This document shows, piece after piece, positions 54,891-64,000 of a stretch of DNA of 64,000 nucleotides. A program made the position numbers and the translations under genes. The notes under the pieces are model-generated. The model was not told the DNA's origin, did no database searches, and was given only the letters and a program-made list of their open reading frames with translations. This DNA comes from Hemerocallis citrina (lineage: Eukaryota > Streptophyta > Magnoliopsida > Asparagales > Asphodelaceae): positions 254,241,228-254,305,227 of the forward strand of contig CM030358.1 of assembly GCA_017893485.1 (NCBI GenBank), read 5' to 3'. Position 1 is the stretch's first letter; every line of letters starts with the position of its first letter.

Positions 54891-55180
54891 GCCCAGGCCT
54901 AGGGAAATCCTCTACCTTTACCTCGCCACATCGGAACAAACTCTCAGTGCTTTCCTAGTGAGGGAAGAAGAAAAATCCCAGATTCTAATCTATTATGTGA
55001 GTAAGGTCCTCCGGGATGCCGAACTCCGCTATTCCAAGATAGAAAAGATGGCCTTCGCACTGGTCATGGCTGCTCGAAAGCTCCACCCATATTTCCACGC
55101 CCACTCGGTGGTCTTTCTTATCGACCAACCCCTCAAGCAAATGTTGCACATGCCTAAAAGTTCGGGGTGCCTCATGAAAT
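54890..55180 (+). pseudogene. Tat RNase H (first), interrupted
   Basis: LYLATSEQTLSAFLVREEEK, YYVSKVLRDAELRYSKIEKM, ALVMAARKLHPYF and TDQPLKQ-like IDQPLKQMLHMP are the standard RNase H2 blocks of Ty3 pol. The frame is cut in the ..CLMK-W-SIELS.. sentence by the family D solo LTR and resumes at 58773. Confidence 0.8.
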
Positions 55181-58100
55181 TGTCGCGCCCCGCTTCCCAA
55201 AAAGAGAATATGAAATACAGATACGTGAATAAGCCCAGCGAATGATTTTCATCATCCATAAGCTGTCAGGATCTTTACAATATTTCACAAAAATAATCAG
55301 AGTCAGAAGCAAGAAAAGTCAACCACGCATGCATATATGAATCAAAAGACCAACAGGAGTTTACTTGAAACAAAATATATTAATCTCAAATAAACCAGAT
55401 CTGAATAAGTCAAATATCCTAGGTCATATTGCCAAAATACAAATAAATCCAAGTATCAAATGCAATTGTTCAAATAACAACAGGAACTAATAATAATAGC
55501 AGAAAATCATGATAGCAAAACTCCAGCAACTAATATCTCATATCACCAACTCCATCATGCAACTGGTCACCCTAATCTAAAATTTAATAAATTGTAGGAA
55601 GAGGAAAAAAAACAAACTCCCGTCAATGCAAGTTACGGGCCACTTGTAGTGCAGGCCCAAGTACATGGGAAAGAATAAACTACAAAGCATGGAATAGACA
55701 TGATAATGAAATAGAACAACTAGCATGAATCATGAACAGAATCAAATAACATAATGTGCTAACAGGTTTCAGGTAACATGTATCAAGTATCAAGTATCAT
55801 GCAAGCAGGTGAACATGTAACAGGTGTCAAGTAGCATGTACAGGTAATCATGTAACAGGTATTATGTCATGTCAAATATTGTATTATTACTAACTAGGTA
55901 GCACTTCATGCATCCCAGGTTTTTACTACATGGTTGCTACATTCAAACAAGTTATGCTTAGGCCTAGTGGTGGGTTTCTATAGGGCCGTGTACTCAGGCT
56001 TCATGTAACAGATAACATGTAAATAAGTACGAATCAAGTAGTCGTGAAATCACGGCAACAAGAACATGCATGAATCATATAATCATGAAACATGGCAACA
56101 GATAGTAATAACAGGCATGAATCATGTAGTCGTGAGTTCATGGCATAATATAATAATAACAGGCATGAATCATGTAATCGTGAGTTCATGGCATAATATA
56201 ATACTAACAGGCATGAATCATGCAAGCATGAAACATGGCAACAGGTAATGGGATCACGGGCCCCCTTCTGAGTACACATACCTATATTGTCCACTACTAT
56301 GGTCTTTCCCTTAACCCCGGCTTGATTATTTGTTATTATTATTAAACAGACATGTATGTGTCACAAAACAGAGCAAGAATAACATGGCATGAACAAGAAA
56401 CACGTACATGATGAAAGATAAACATGTATAGGTGACAAACAACACATAACAGGATATGACAACGAAAACTCTAGTTTAGGACAGCAAGACAGTACTGCAC
56501 TAAATCTGAAACTCCCGTTGCTACAAAGTGCAAATCTAGATCCGTCAAAGAATCTGGAAAATAGACTCCCAGCCGAATCCAGCAAATATATATAAGTCAT
56601 ATGGTATTTCACAACAACATGTCTCAAAACAGATTTGAATCCAGAAAACACGTTCAGCCAAAAATCAGAAGTTTGTATTCAAGAACAGGAAACCAGCATG
56701 AAAACTTACTGATTAAATCCCAGAAAAATATGGGGTATTCCCTAGTATGTTTAGAATAGAAAATAAATTTTCATAATTTTCTAACATAAATAGAATAGTC
56801 AAGTAAAATCAGAAAACAACAAGATACGACAGTTTTGTAAATTTGGAATCACAAACACTGCAGTACTAAAACAGCAATATCTCACAAAATACAAATCAAA
56901 ATTCAGATCCGTCAAAAGGGTGATAAAATAGATACAGTATGCTAACTTTCATATTCACAAACGTTTTATAAACAGCAAGCAGAATTAGGTCGAAAATTGG
57001 GTTCTTTACTGAACAGTATGTAAATTCTGCATGTATAGTAATTGTTTGGAAACATAGAATGATTTGTAAAACTCATCAAATAAATCCACAAAAATTCAGG
57101 GTTAACCCCAATCAAGTCTGGTTGTATTATACAAAATATTGGATCAGAATAATACTTTTAACATCATGATAAAAATAGATTACTCTTCAGAATTCATAGA
57201 AAACAAAAAATCTGGAAATCTCTCTACACCTCTGTAGTAAAATAGATATAACTCACAACTCGTAAAACGAAACTGAGATCTATCAGAAGGGTTGGAAAAT
57301 AGATAGAATTATCTATAGTTCATGTTCACAAATATTTTTAATATACTGACCTTAATAAGGTTCTAAAATACTGATCAAAAGCAAGGTAACAGAAAATACA
57401 GAATTATTCTTCGAACATAAAATCATCTAGTTCATGTAAAACTCATCCAAATCAACCCAAACATGAAATATAGTGTACTGGATGTCCAAACAACATGGTA
57501 TAGGGTATTTTGCAAGTCCACGACAAGTTATAGCACGAATAAACATCAAGCACATGATATCACAAAATAGCATACATATATACACCCAAAAAGTTGTCAT
57601 CCCTAGTTGTTTCATGTCATGTATGTCGTGAGGCAACTATGGTCGAATCAACACATTAGAGACAATATATAACAAAGGATTCACACACGAATTATTTCTA
57701 GAACCCAACTACACTACAGGCGGTATTTAGTACTTGTATTACACAAAGAAAAGAATACAAGTTATTTACCTTAGTCGACGATGAAAACGGTGCAAAGCAA
57801 GAATAACAGGAACGGATTCCCAAGCAACGAACACACAAACTTGAAACGAACCACAAGCACACTTGCACCACAATCCCACGATCGCAAATCAAACAAAACA
57901 ACACTTGCACACACACGAGGGTAAGTGGAAACTCCGGGGTGTGCACGGGAGAAGGTGATGCAGCGAGGTTGCTGTCGATGTTCGCTGTTGCTGCAGGCTG
58001 TCGGGAGGACACAAGGTGGAGACAGGGGAGAGGGTCACGACTGGGGGTGGTCGGCAGAATGAGTGATGGCGCACGGGGTGCCGGAGGCAACGGGGTGCTG

Positions 58101-58767
58101 GTGTGCCGCTGCGGTTGCTGGCAGCACCGGAGGGAGAGGGCAGCGGGAGCAAGTAGACGAGAGGGGAGGTTCGGGAGGTGCAGGAGGTTAGGGTTTCTTG
58201 GTGAGGAAGGTGAACAGTCGGGGTATGGGTATTTATATGTATAGTTGGGTGAGCTAGGGTTGTGAATGATGGCTGATGAGTTATATTGGGTTTCGGGTAG
58301 ATAAACAGTGGGTTAATGGGTATTGGAGTTTAGGTAAGTGGGTAAAAGGTGGGTATGGCTGAAGGGTTTTGTGTATAAGTTTAAGTATAATAGGGTGATT
58401 GGGTATTAGTGGATATAAAGTTTAAGGAAAAATCCAATAGGTTAGAGAATCGGATTAGGGTTTTAAATAATCAAAATAGGAGAAATATAGTGATCCAAAA
58501 AAAAACAAGGAGATGGCCAAATAAAATATGGCACGAACAAATACAATAACAAGGATCAAAGAAATACAAGCTCGATCCACAGAGACAACACAAAAGAGAC
58601 AATAGGATCAAGAAGAACAAATAAAAAGATGACAAATCAATAAGATAAATATATGAAAAGAGAAGATCCAATATACGGTCCAAAAAGAGATACAAGCTGA
58701 ATCAAATACACAGAAAAGAAAAAAAAGAATACACTCAAAATACAGAAAATGGAAAACAGGGGTTACA
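55181..58767 (-). mobile_element. Family D: complete solo LTR, minus strand
   Basis: 3,587 bp with termini TGTCGCGCCCCGC and CAGGGGTTACA. The flanks GAAAT and AAAAT form a TSD with one mismatch, and the Tat frame rejoins exactly. Sense is minus: TATATAAAT near 58210 (reverse) is followed by a GC-rich leader (58200-57900), the same order as the family D copy at 3162. Tandem GCATGAATCATGTAG units lie at 56066-56240 and ACAGGT/AACATGT units at 55760-55870. There is no ORF of significance and no primer site. Confidence 0.85.
56066..56240. repeat. GGCATGAATCATG tandem repeat
   Basis: Four units of about 55-60 bp: AACAGGCATGAATCATGTAG, CGTGAGTTCATGGCATAATA and TAATAATA. CATGAATCATG is itself close to a palindrome, and units alternate with GTTCATGGCATAAT. 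Confidence 0.75.
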
Positions 58768-58772
58768 AAAAT

Positions 58773-59427
58773 GATCCATCGAGCTGAGCCAACACGATAT
58801 CAGCTATCAGCCAAGGACCGCCATTAAGGCTCAAGCCCTAGAAGAATTCATAGTGGAAAGCACTATCCCCGAACTTTGTAAGGAAGGAAAGGAACCCCCA
58901 TTCTGAAGCATTTATGCCGATGGGCCTCATGCGCTGAGGGAAGTGGAGCGGGGGTCATCCTAACCGGCCCGAATGACTTTGTTCTCCAGTATTCGCTCTG
59001 CATCAACTTTCGGGCGTCAAACAATGAGGTAGAGTATGAAGCACTCATAGCCGGTCTATTCATGACATGCAAGGCTGGCGCTCAACGTGTCAAGGTATTT
59101 AGCGACTCCCAGCTGGTGGTAAACCAAGTCTCAGGGGAGTACAAGGCTAGAGATGATTGCAAGGTCAAGTATTTGGCCAAGGTCAAAGAGTTGCTAGCCA
59201 CCTTCCAAGAAGAAGAAGTCCTACGAATCCCCCGAGAAGAAAATGGGCAGGCAAATGCCCTCTCAAAGTTGGCTTCCTCTTCTCTCCAAGGACTTGAGCA
59301 CACTTTTTTGATCGAAGTTCTTTTAAGACCCAACATTAAGGAAGGAAGCCTCAAACTAATGGAGATACCGCCCCTGGCACATGGGGTAAATTGGATGAAG
59401 CCCCTTCTCGAATTCCTCGAAAGATGA
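58773..59427 (+). pseudogene. Tat second (archaeal-type) RNase H
   Basis: First SIELSQHDISYQPRTAIKAQ (the connection before the domain), then GVILTGPNDFVLQYSL, NNEVEYEALIAGL (catalytic Glu), VKVFSDSQLVVNQVSGEY (catalytic Asp in SDSQL) and EENGQANALSKLAS, where the family has ADALAKLAS with the last catalytic Asp. Here it is Asn. A frameshift lies near 58900. Two RNase H domains in one pol identifies Tat. Confidence 0.8.
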
Positions 59428-59429
59428 AT

Positions 59430-60162
59430 CCTCCCCCCAGACCCTAAAGAGGCTAGGAAAGTCAGAACTAGAGCCGAGTGATACACGCTCATCGAGGGAG
59501 TTATGTACAAGCACTCCTACGCCTAAGTAGACGGCAGACCCTACTTGCGCCGTCTCTCCCCGAGGAAGCCCAGTACGCCCTCAGAGAGGTTCATGAAGGA
59601 GTCGGTGGCACCCATATTGGAGCAAGGTCCCTTGCCCACAAAATCCTGAATCATGTCTACTTCTGACCTACGCTCCTTAGTGATGCCGAAAAACACGTTC
59701 GCCTGTGCGCCCTCTGTCTGAGGTTCTCATCTATTCGGCGTACGCCTCAAGCCGAGCTATCTTCCTTATTCAGTCTGATCCCCTTTGCCAGGTGGGGACT
59801 GGACTTGCTCGGGCCTTTCCCTCTGGTGCCTGGTCAGAAGAAATTCCTTGTTGTTGCGATCGATTACTTCTCGAAATGGATTGAAGCCGAGCCCTTAGCA
59901 ATAATTACGGAGAACAGGGTCCATCAGTTCTTCTGGAAGAACATTGTCTACCGATTCAGCATCCCTTGGATCCTAATGACTGACAACGGGACCCAATTCA
60001 CTGCGGTAGCCTTCCGCAACTTCTGTGCGGACCTTGGCATCTAGCAGCGATTCTCCTCAATCCCACCCGCAATCCAACGGTCAGGCAGAGAACGCCAACC
60101 GGCAAATTCTCTTTGGCCTAAAAAAGACACTCGACAAATCTGCAAAAGGGTTGTGGGTTGAA
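59430..60162 (+). pseudogene. Tat integrase (interrupted)
   Basis: RRLSPEEAQYALREVHEGVG with GTHIGARSLAHKIL and CALCLRF make the HHCC zinc domain. Then WGLDLLGPFPLVPGQ (first Asp), VVAIDYFSKWIEAEPL and MTDNGTQF (second Asp). After TAG at 60042 and a frameshift comes HPQSNGQAENANRQI with the catalytic Glu. Further stops stand where Arg (TGA, 59479) and Trp (TGA, 59664) are usual. Family E interrupts after KGLWVE. Confidence 0.82.
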
Positions 60163-60471
60163 TGTAATACCCCGCAAAAATAGCATATGGCTATTTTGCA
60201 TCGTAATCTGTGCGCAATTGAGAATTGCACGCGATTGTGTATTTTCTAATAACAATTGATTGTTATTGAGAAATATCAGATTTATTGTCTACTTTATTTT
60301 ATGATTTTGAAGAATTATTACGGGGTAATTTTAATGTATTTCGTATTGTTTATAATCTTAAGGTTGAGATTTTGGGTTTATTTGAAATGTATATTGGGAC
60401 TTGGGGCTTGTATGCAATATTTCCTTTACATTACTTTTCTATCTATTTATTTATTTATTTATTTTTCCCTT

Positions 60472-60479
60472 TTATAAAA
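60472..60479 (+). promoter_or_regulatory. Family E LTR TATA box
   Basis: TTATAAAA about 310 bp into the LTR, followed by CCACCCACCTTTTCC and a CTTCCTTCTCC leader. Confidence 0.55.
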
Positions 60480-62107
60480 CCCCACCCACCTTTTCCTTCT
60501 TCCTTCTCCTTCTCTTTCTCCCGTTCCCTTCCCAAACCGAAAGAAAAAGAACCCATGCCGAACCTTTTGGCCGATGCTTTCCCCACCCAAAATCCACCCC
60601 ATCTCTTCATCGTTTTCAAATCAAATTGGGGGATAGACTAATAGAAGGGTTCTCTACATCGTGGCGGTGTCCGTTTTTCGAAAGAATTTCGGGAAGGTAA
60701 AACCTAAATTATTTTATTGTATAAAATTTAGTGTGGTTGATTCTTTTGAGTAGGAGTAGTATGGTAGGAAGATTAGGAGATGTTGGGAAGGGTAGATGTG
60801 AGAAATTAGCAAGTTGTTAGAGAATTTGTAAGTTGTTAATAAATTAGGATTTTGGGTTTGTAAAAGAGAACTATATGTGTATGAATTAGTTCTCGTATGG
60901 TAGTAGAAATTGTAGTTGGATTATTGGAATAATTTTGGAGTGCTTTTAGAAATTGTCTGAAAATAAGAATTTCGTCGGAATTCGAATGTCACGTGCAAGG
61001 CACGTGTGTATCCCAGGCATTCAATAGAATGCCTGTGTGATATTGGAGTTAGTATTATTATTTTCCCGTAACTGGTTTGGATGCTTGAACCTTGATTGCT
61101 TCGAATTTTGATGATAGGATATACTAGAGGCTTTGGAGGCATGGTGGTACTTCGAGTCTTCGTGGGATATTTTGTGAGTATAAATTTATTCACGTATTTT
61201 GTGTTTTTAAGCAAATTTTATAATAACCTGAATGGTTGGTATGAATTACGGATAAGGCGTGTTTGGATCAAGAGTATCGGAACAACGTATATATGTATAT
61301 GGGGATGAGTTATATTCATATGATGATATCAAATATGGTGAGTATGATTATGCTAAATATATGTTTACTGTTATGATAAAATCTTAGGCGGTTTTGGAGC
61401 AATCCTGGTTTGATTCAGCCAAATGAAGTTTTAATTTAAAATACAGGAAGTTCTTATTGTTAAAAATTGTTATATGGTAAATTGGTGTGTATATGGCGAA
61501 TTCTTAGCTTGTGGGAGATCATTATATGATAAGTGGAATGCTAAGAGAGATAGTTGTATGGTAAAGAACAACTCATTTTTATATGAGCTTATTAAGAAGC
61601 ATGTTTATGAGGGTAAGTTGGGAAATTCTTGCTCTGAAATGGTTAAGAATTTGGGAAATTGACCGACTAGAGAGTCGTAGTAGGGAGTCATAGCTTTCTA
61701 ACCCATCTGGAGTTTTGTAATTCCAGTTTATAGGTTGAGAGTTATGATTTTCCAAAGATGGAACGAACCCAATCTTAGTTAAAGTATTATTGGCTAAGAA
61801 AACTAGTTTCTGTTTGTACACCTGATGGAACTTGTGTTTTCGAGAACTCAAATGATAGAGTCTGGAAGAGGTTTCCAACTAAGATGTTGAAATAGACACT
61901 CCCACCTTCCCATAGGACCCGGAATCGAGAATTTCCGACGAGTGAGCAAACTCTTATGATATTGGAAAGGTGCAGCGAGTGCAAGAAGAATGTACTATTG
62001 AGAGTACATGAGGTTTTATAGTATCAAGTAATTTTGTATTGTGTGTTGAAAGTTATGGATGTTGCAAGCTAGCAACCTGTTGATTAGACTAAACTTCAAG
62101 TTTAAGT

Positions 62108-62850
62108 TGACTGCAGACCGGTGGGACCGTTGACTACCATACGGTTGGACCGTATATCTTTAAGTTCGTCACGGCTGTTGACTACAGAACGGTGGGACCG
62201 TTGACTGCCATACGGTGGGACCGTATATCTTTATCGTCACGGCTGTTGACTGCAGAACGGTGGGACCGTTGACTGCCATACGGTGGGACCGTATATCTTT
62301 ATCGTCATGGCTGTTGACTGCAGAACGGTGGGACCGTTGACTGCCATACGGTGGGACCGTATATCTTTATCGTCACGGCTGTTGATTGCAGAACGGTGGG
62401 ACCGTTGACTGTCATACGGTGGGACCGTATATCTTTATCGTCACGGCTGTTGGCTGCAGAACGGTGGGACCGTTGACTGCCATACGTTGGGACCGTACAT
62501 CTTTATCGTCACGGCTGTTGACTGCAGAACGGTGGGACCGTTGACTGCCATACGGTGGGACCGTATATCTTTATCGTCACTGCTGTTGACTGCAGAACGG
62601 TGGGACCGTTGACTGCCATACGGTGGGACCGTATATCTTTATCGTCAAGGCTATTGACTGCAGAACGGTGGGACCGTTGACTGCCATACAGTGGGACCGT
62701 AAATCTTTATCGTCATGGCTGTTGATTGCAGAATGGTGGGACCGTTGACTGCCATACGGTGAGACCGTATATCTTTATCGTCACGGCTGTTGACTGCAGA
62801 ACGGTGGGACCGTTGACTGCCATACGATGGGACTGTATATCTTTATCGTC
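62108..62850 (+). repeat. 68-bp tandem array of paired dyads
   Basis: Eleven units, each with GTTGACTGCAGAACGGTGGG, ACCGTTGACTGCCATACGGT, GGGACCGTATATCTTTATCG and TCACGGCT. Every unit holds two palindromes, AACGGT-GGG-ACCGTT and ATACGGT-GGG-ACCGTAT, with centres 23 bp apart. Most point changes fall singly, and arms are usually kept. Confidence 0.9.
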
Positions 62851-63004
62851 ACGGCTATTGAATGGGGTCCGGGCGCTGAGCACTAGTGGCAAACCAAGAC
62901 ACCACTAGGTGACTGCAGAACGGTGGAACCGTTGATCTGCAACCCCATTGCCACGATCTATCGGGAACAGGAAGTAGACCAAATTAGAATGCATTGCATA
63001 GCGA

Positions 63005-63141
63005 GGGTTCAAATCCCTAAACTTGGAGACAACGGCTTGATTTGGAAAGTATGTACTATGGGATGCATACATTTCCAAGTCTCGCTTGCGTTAGACTAAG
63101 TACATTGGCTTGACCTGGGCCACATGTAGTATGGGATGCAT
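63005..63141 (+). repeat. Family E copies of the shared LTR module
   Basis: GGGTTCAAATCCC (63005-63017) is followed by ACGGCTTGA, ATGTACTATGGGATGCAT (63051-63068) and a second ATGTAGTATGGGATGCAT (63124-63141). Families A, B and C carry the same module. Confidence 0.8.
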
Positions 63142-64000
63142 GTGTATCCAGAGTCTTGCTGACATTAGATTAAGTGCATCTGTTCTGCATTCTGTGTTTG
63201 TATGAGACCTTTAGTCATGGCATACACGAACACTAGGAAATCAGGACACACGTTTATTTTCCATCCATGATGAATTGTGAGTGTGATAGTTGAAGTGTAT
63301 AATGAGTGCGAAATAATGCATTACGAGACATAATGATATATGTCGTAAGAATGAATGAATGCGATGTTATGTGATATGAGATTGGGAAAGAATATAAGTC
63401 GTGAGTCTGTAATTGCAAATGAATGGTTAATGAGGTGCAGTTATGTGGAAGTAGAGTTAATTGTGAATGTAAAGCTTATGGGAAAATAAAGCTATAAGAA
63501 TGTTTGCATAAGGCGTAAAGTGATGGGACTTAAGCAACTAATTTGGAAACGATTTCCAAACTAAAGATAAGTATGTTGTGAGCGGGTAGGGTTATGCAAA
63601 CAGGAAATTACTCGGGGAGCATTTAAGGTGAATTTCCATTTATGATATTTACATGTTCAGGTTTATCTTGGTATTCGTAAGTTCGTTCTATTTTACTTAT
63701 AAAGTTTAATTTAGTTGCTTATTAATAAATTATACTCATACCAGAAATGGCTAACCCCTTAGTGTTTGGGGGGTTAGGGAGTCCCTGGACTACCCTAGAT
63801 CCCCTACTATTACAGGTCCTCAGCGGTGCAGAGGTGAGGTGTAGATTCTGTGGATGGAGCTTCATTTTACAATTGTTGCTTAAGGTTTAATTGTGTGAAT
63901 AGTGAATTTTACGATTTAAATTGTATTTTTGATGTATAAGTATGTGGATGATGATGATGAGTATAGCGTGGAGTGGCATGTTATGTTGTTGACCCGTACC

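Larger units (their letters stand above)
50926..60162 (+). mobile_element. Tat-lineage Ty3 retrotransposon, degenerate, 3' end outside the window or lost
   Basis: In order: 5' LTR (to 51532), leader TTGGCGCCGTCTGTGGG, gag, protease, reverse transcriptase, RNase H, [family D solo LTR], a second RNase H, integrase, then [family E insertion] at 60163. The second, archaeal-type RNase H between the first RNase H and integrase is the hallmark of the Tat lineage. Many stops and shifts are present. It inserted into Copia at the YPMVSKSESF codons. The remaining integrase and 3' LTR would lie beyond family E. Confidence 0.85.
60163..64000 (+). mobile_element. Family E: long LTR, continues past the window
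   Basis: Begins TGTAATACCCCGC with TTGAA before it (60158-60162). It has a TATA box at 60472, a CT-rich leader, a TCACGTGCAAGGCACGTGTG dyad (60988), eleven 68-bp tandem units (62108-62850), two copies of the shared 18-bp module, and a GC-rich end-like segment near 63760-63840. There is no ORF with recognisable domains. Whether it is a solo LTR or a full element cannot be seen. Confidence 0.75.

Noticed and set aside
62108..62850. Centromeric or other satellite DNA
   Set aside because: There are only about eleven 68-bp units and they sit inside one LTR after its TATA box, so this is an LTR-internal array.

Overview
The window is plant nuclear DNA, probably from a eudicot with a large, repeat-rich genome. 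The evidence is plant-type LTR retrotransposons primed by initiator tRNA-Met (TGGTATCAGAGC), a Tat-type Ty3 element with two RNase H domains and the TTGGCGCCGTCTGTGGG leader, a plant L1-type LINE, Tourist-like MITEs, and fragments of plant ABCC-transporter and EBP1 genes. I see no intact host gene, rRNA gene or tRNA gene, and the species cannot be named from this. Almost all of the 64 kb is transposon nested in transposon. Target-site duplications (TSDs) and reading frames that rejoin across insertions let the layers be read as a stratigraphy.

Layout. 1-7148 is a mosaic of truncated LTRs: two pieces of one long-LTR family called D here, two fragments related to family A, and an inverted pair of Copia-like LTR fragments. 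An old Ty1/Copia element then runs from about 7149 to 50925 in six pieces (gag at 7262, 9286, 11724 and 12540; protease at 46830; pre-integrase at 50510). It was split by: a 1.8-kb GC-rich composite retroelement with a LINE tail (7461-9268, 17-bp TSD); a minus-strand solo Copia LTR (9432-11723) that holds further MITEs; a 603-bp solo Tat LTR (11932-12534, TSD GTGCT); a LINE (13027-46816, 13-bp TSD); and an LTR element carrying host-gene fragments (47086-50504, TSD TGCGG). A Tat element follows Copia from about 50926.

The LINE was itself split by three LTR insertions: family A, a minus-strand element without gag-pol (16740-27264, TSD TTAGC); family B, a solo LTR (27480-30452, TSD CCAAC); and family C, a gag-only element with 5.48-kb LTRs (31695-44104, TSD AAGGG). 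Removing them rejoins ORF1 in frame and shows an ATGA overlap between the ORF1 stop and the ORF2 start. The Tat element was split by a family D solo LTR (55181-58767) inside its RNase H region and by family E (60163 to beyond the window) inside integrase.

How the parts relate. Only family C has an intact-looking long ORF, a 244-codon CCHC protein, and its LTRs differ by about three changes over 5.48 kb, so it moved very recently using enzymes supplied by another element. The LTR families share termini of the TGTARYRCCCCG type; A, B, C and E also share an 18-bp module in the last fifth of the LTR and carry arrays of short palindromes. The most striking pattern is paired 10-bp palindromes spaced 20 bp apart in families A and B. 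A separate Tourist-like MITE carries seven copies of a different palindrome. These arrays, the capsid-less gag-only element, the gene-capturing LTR element and the VNTR-plus-LINE-tail composite are the main candidates for undescribed biology.
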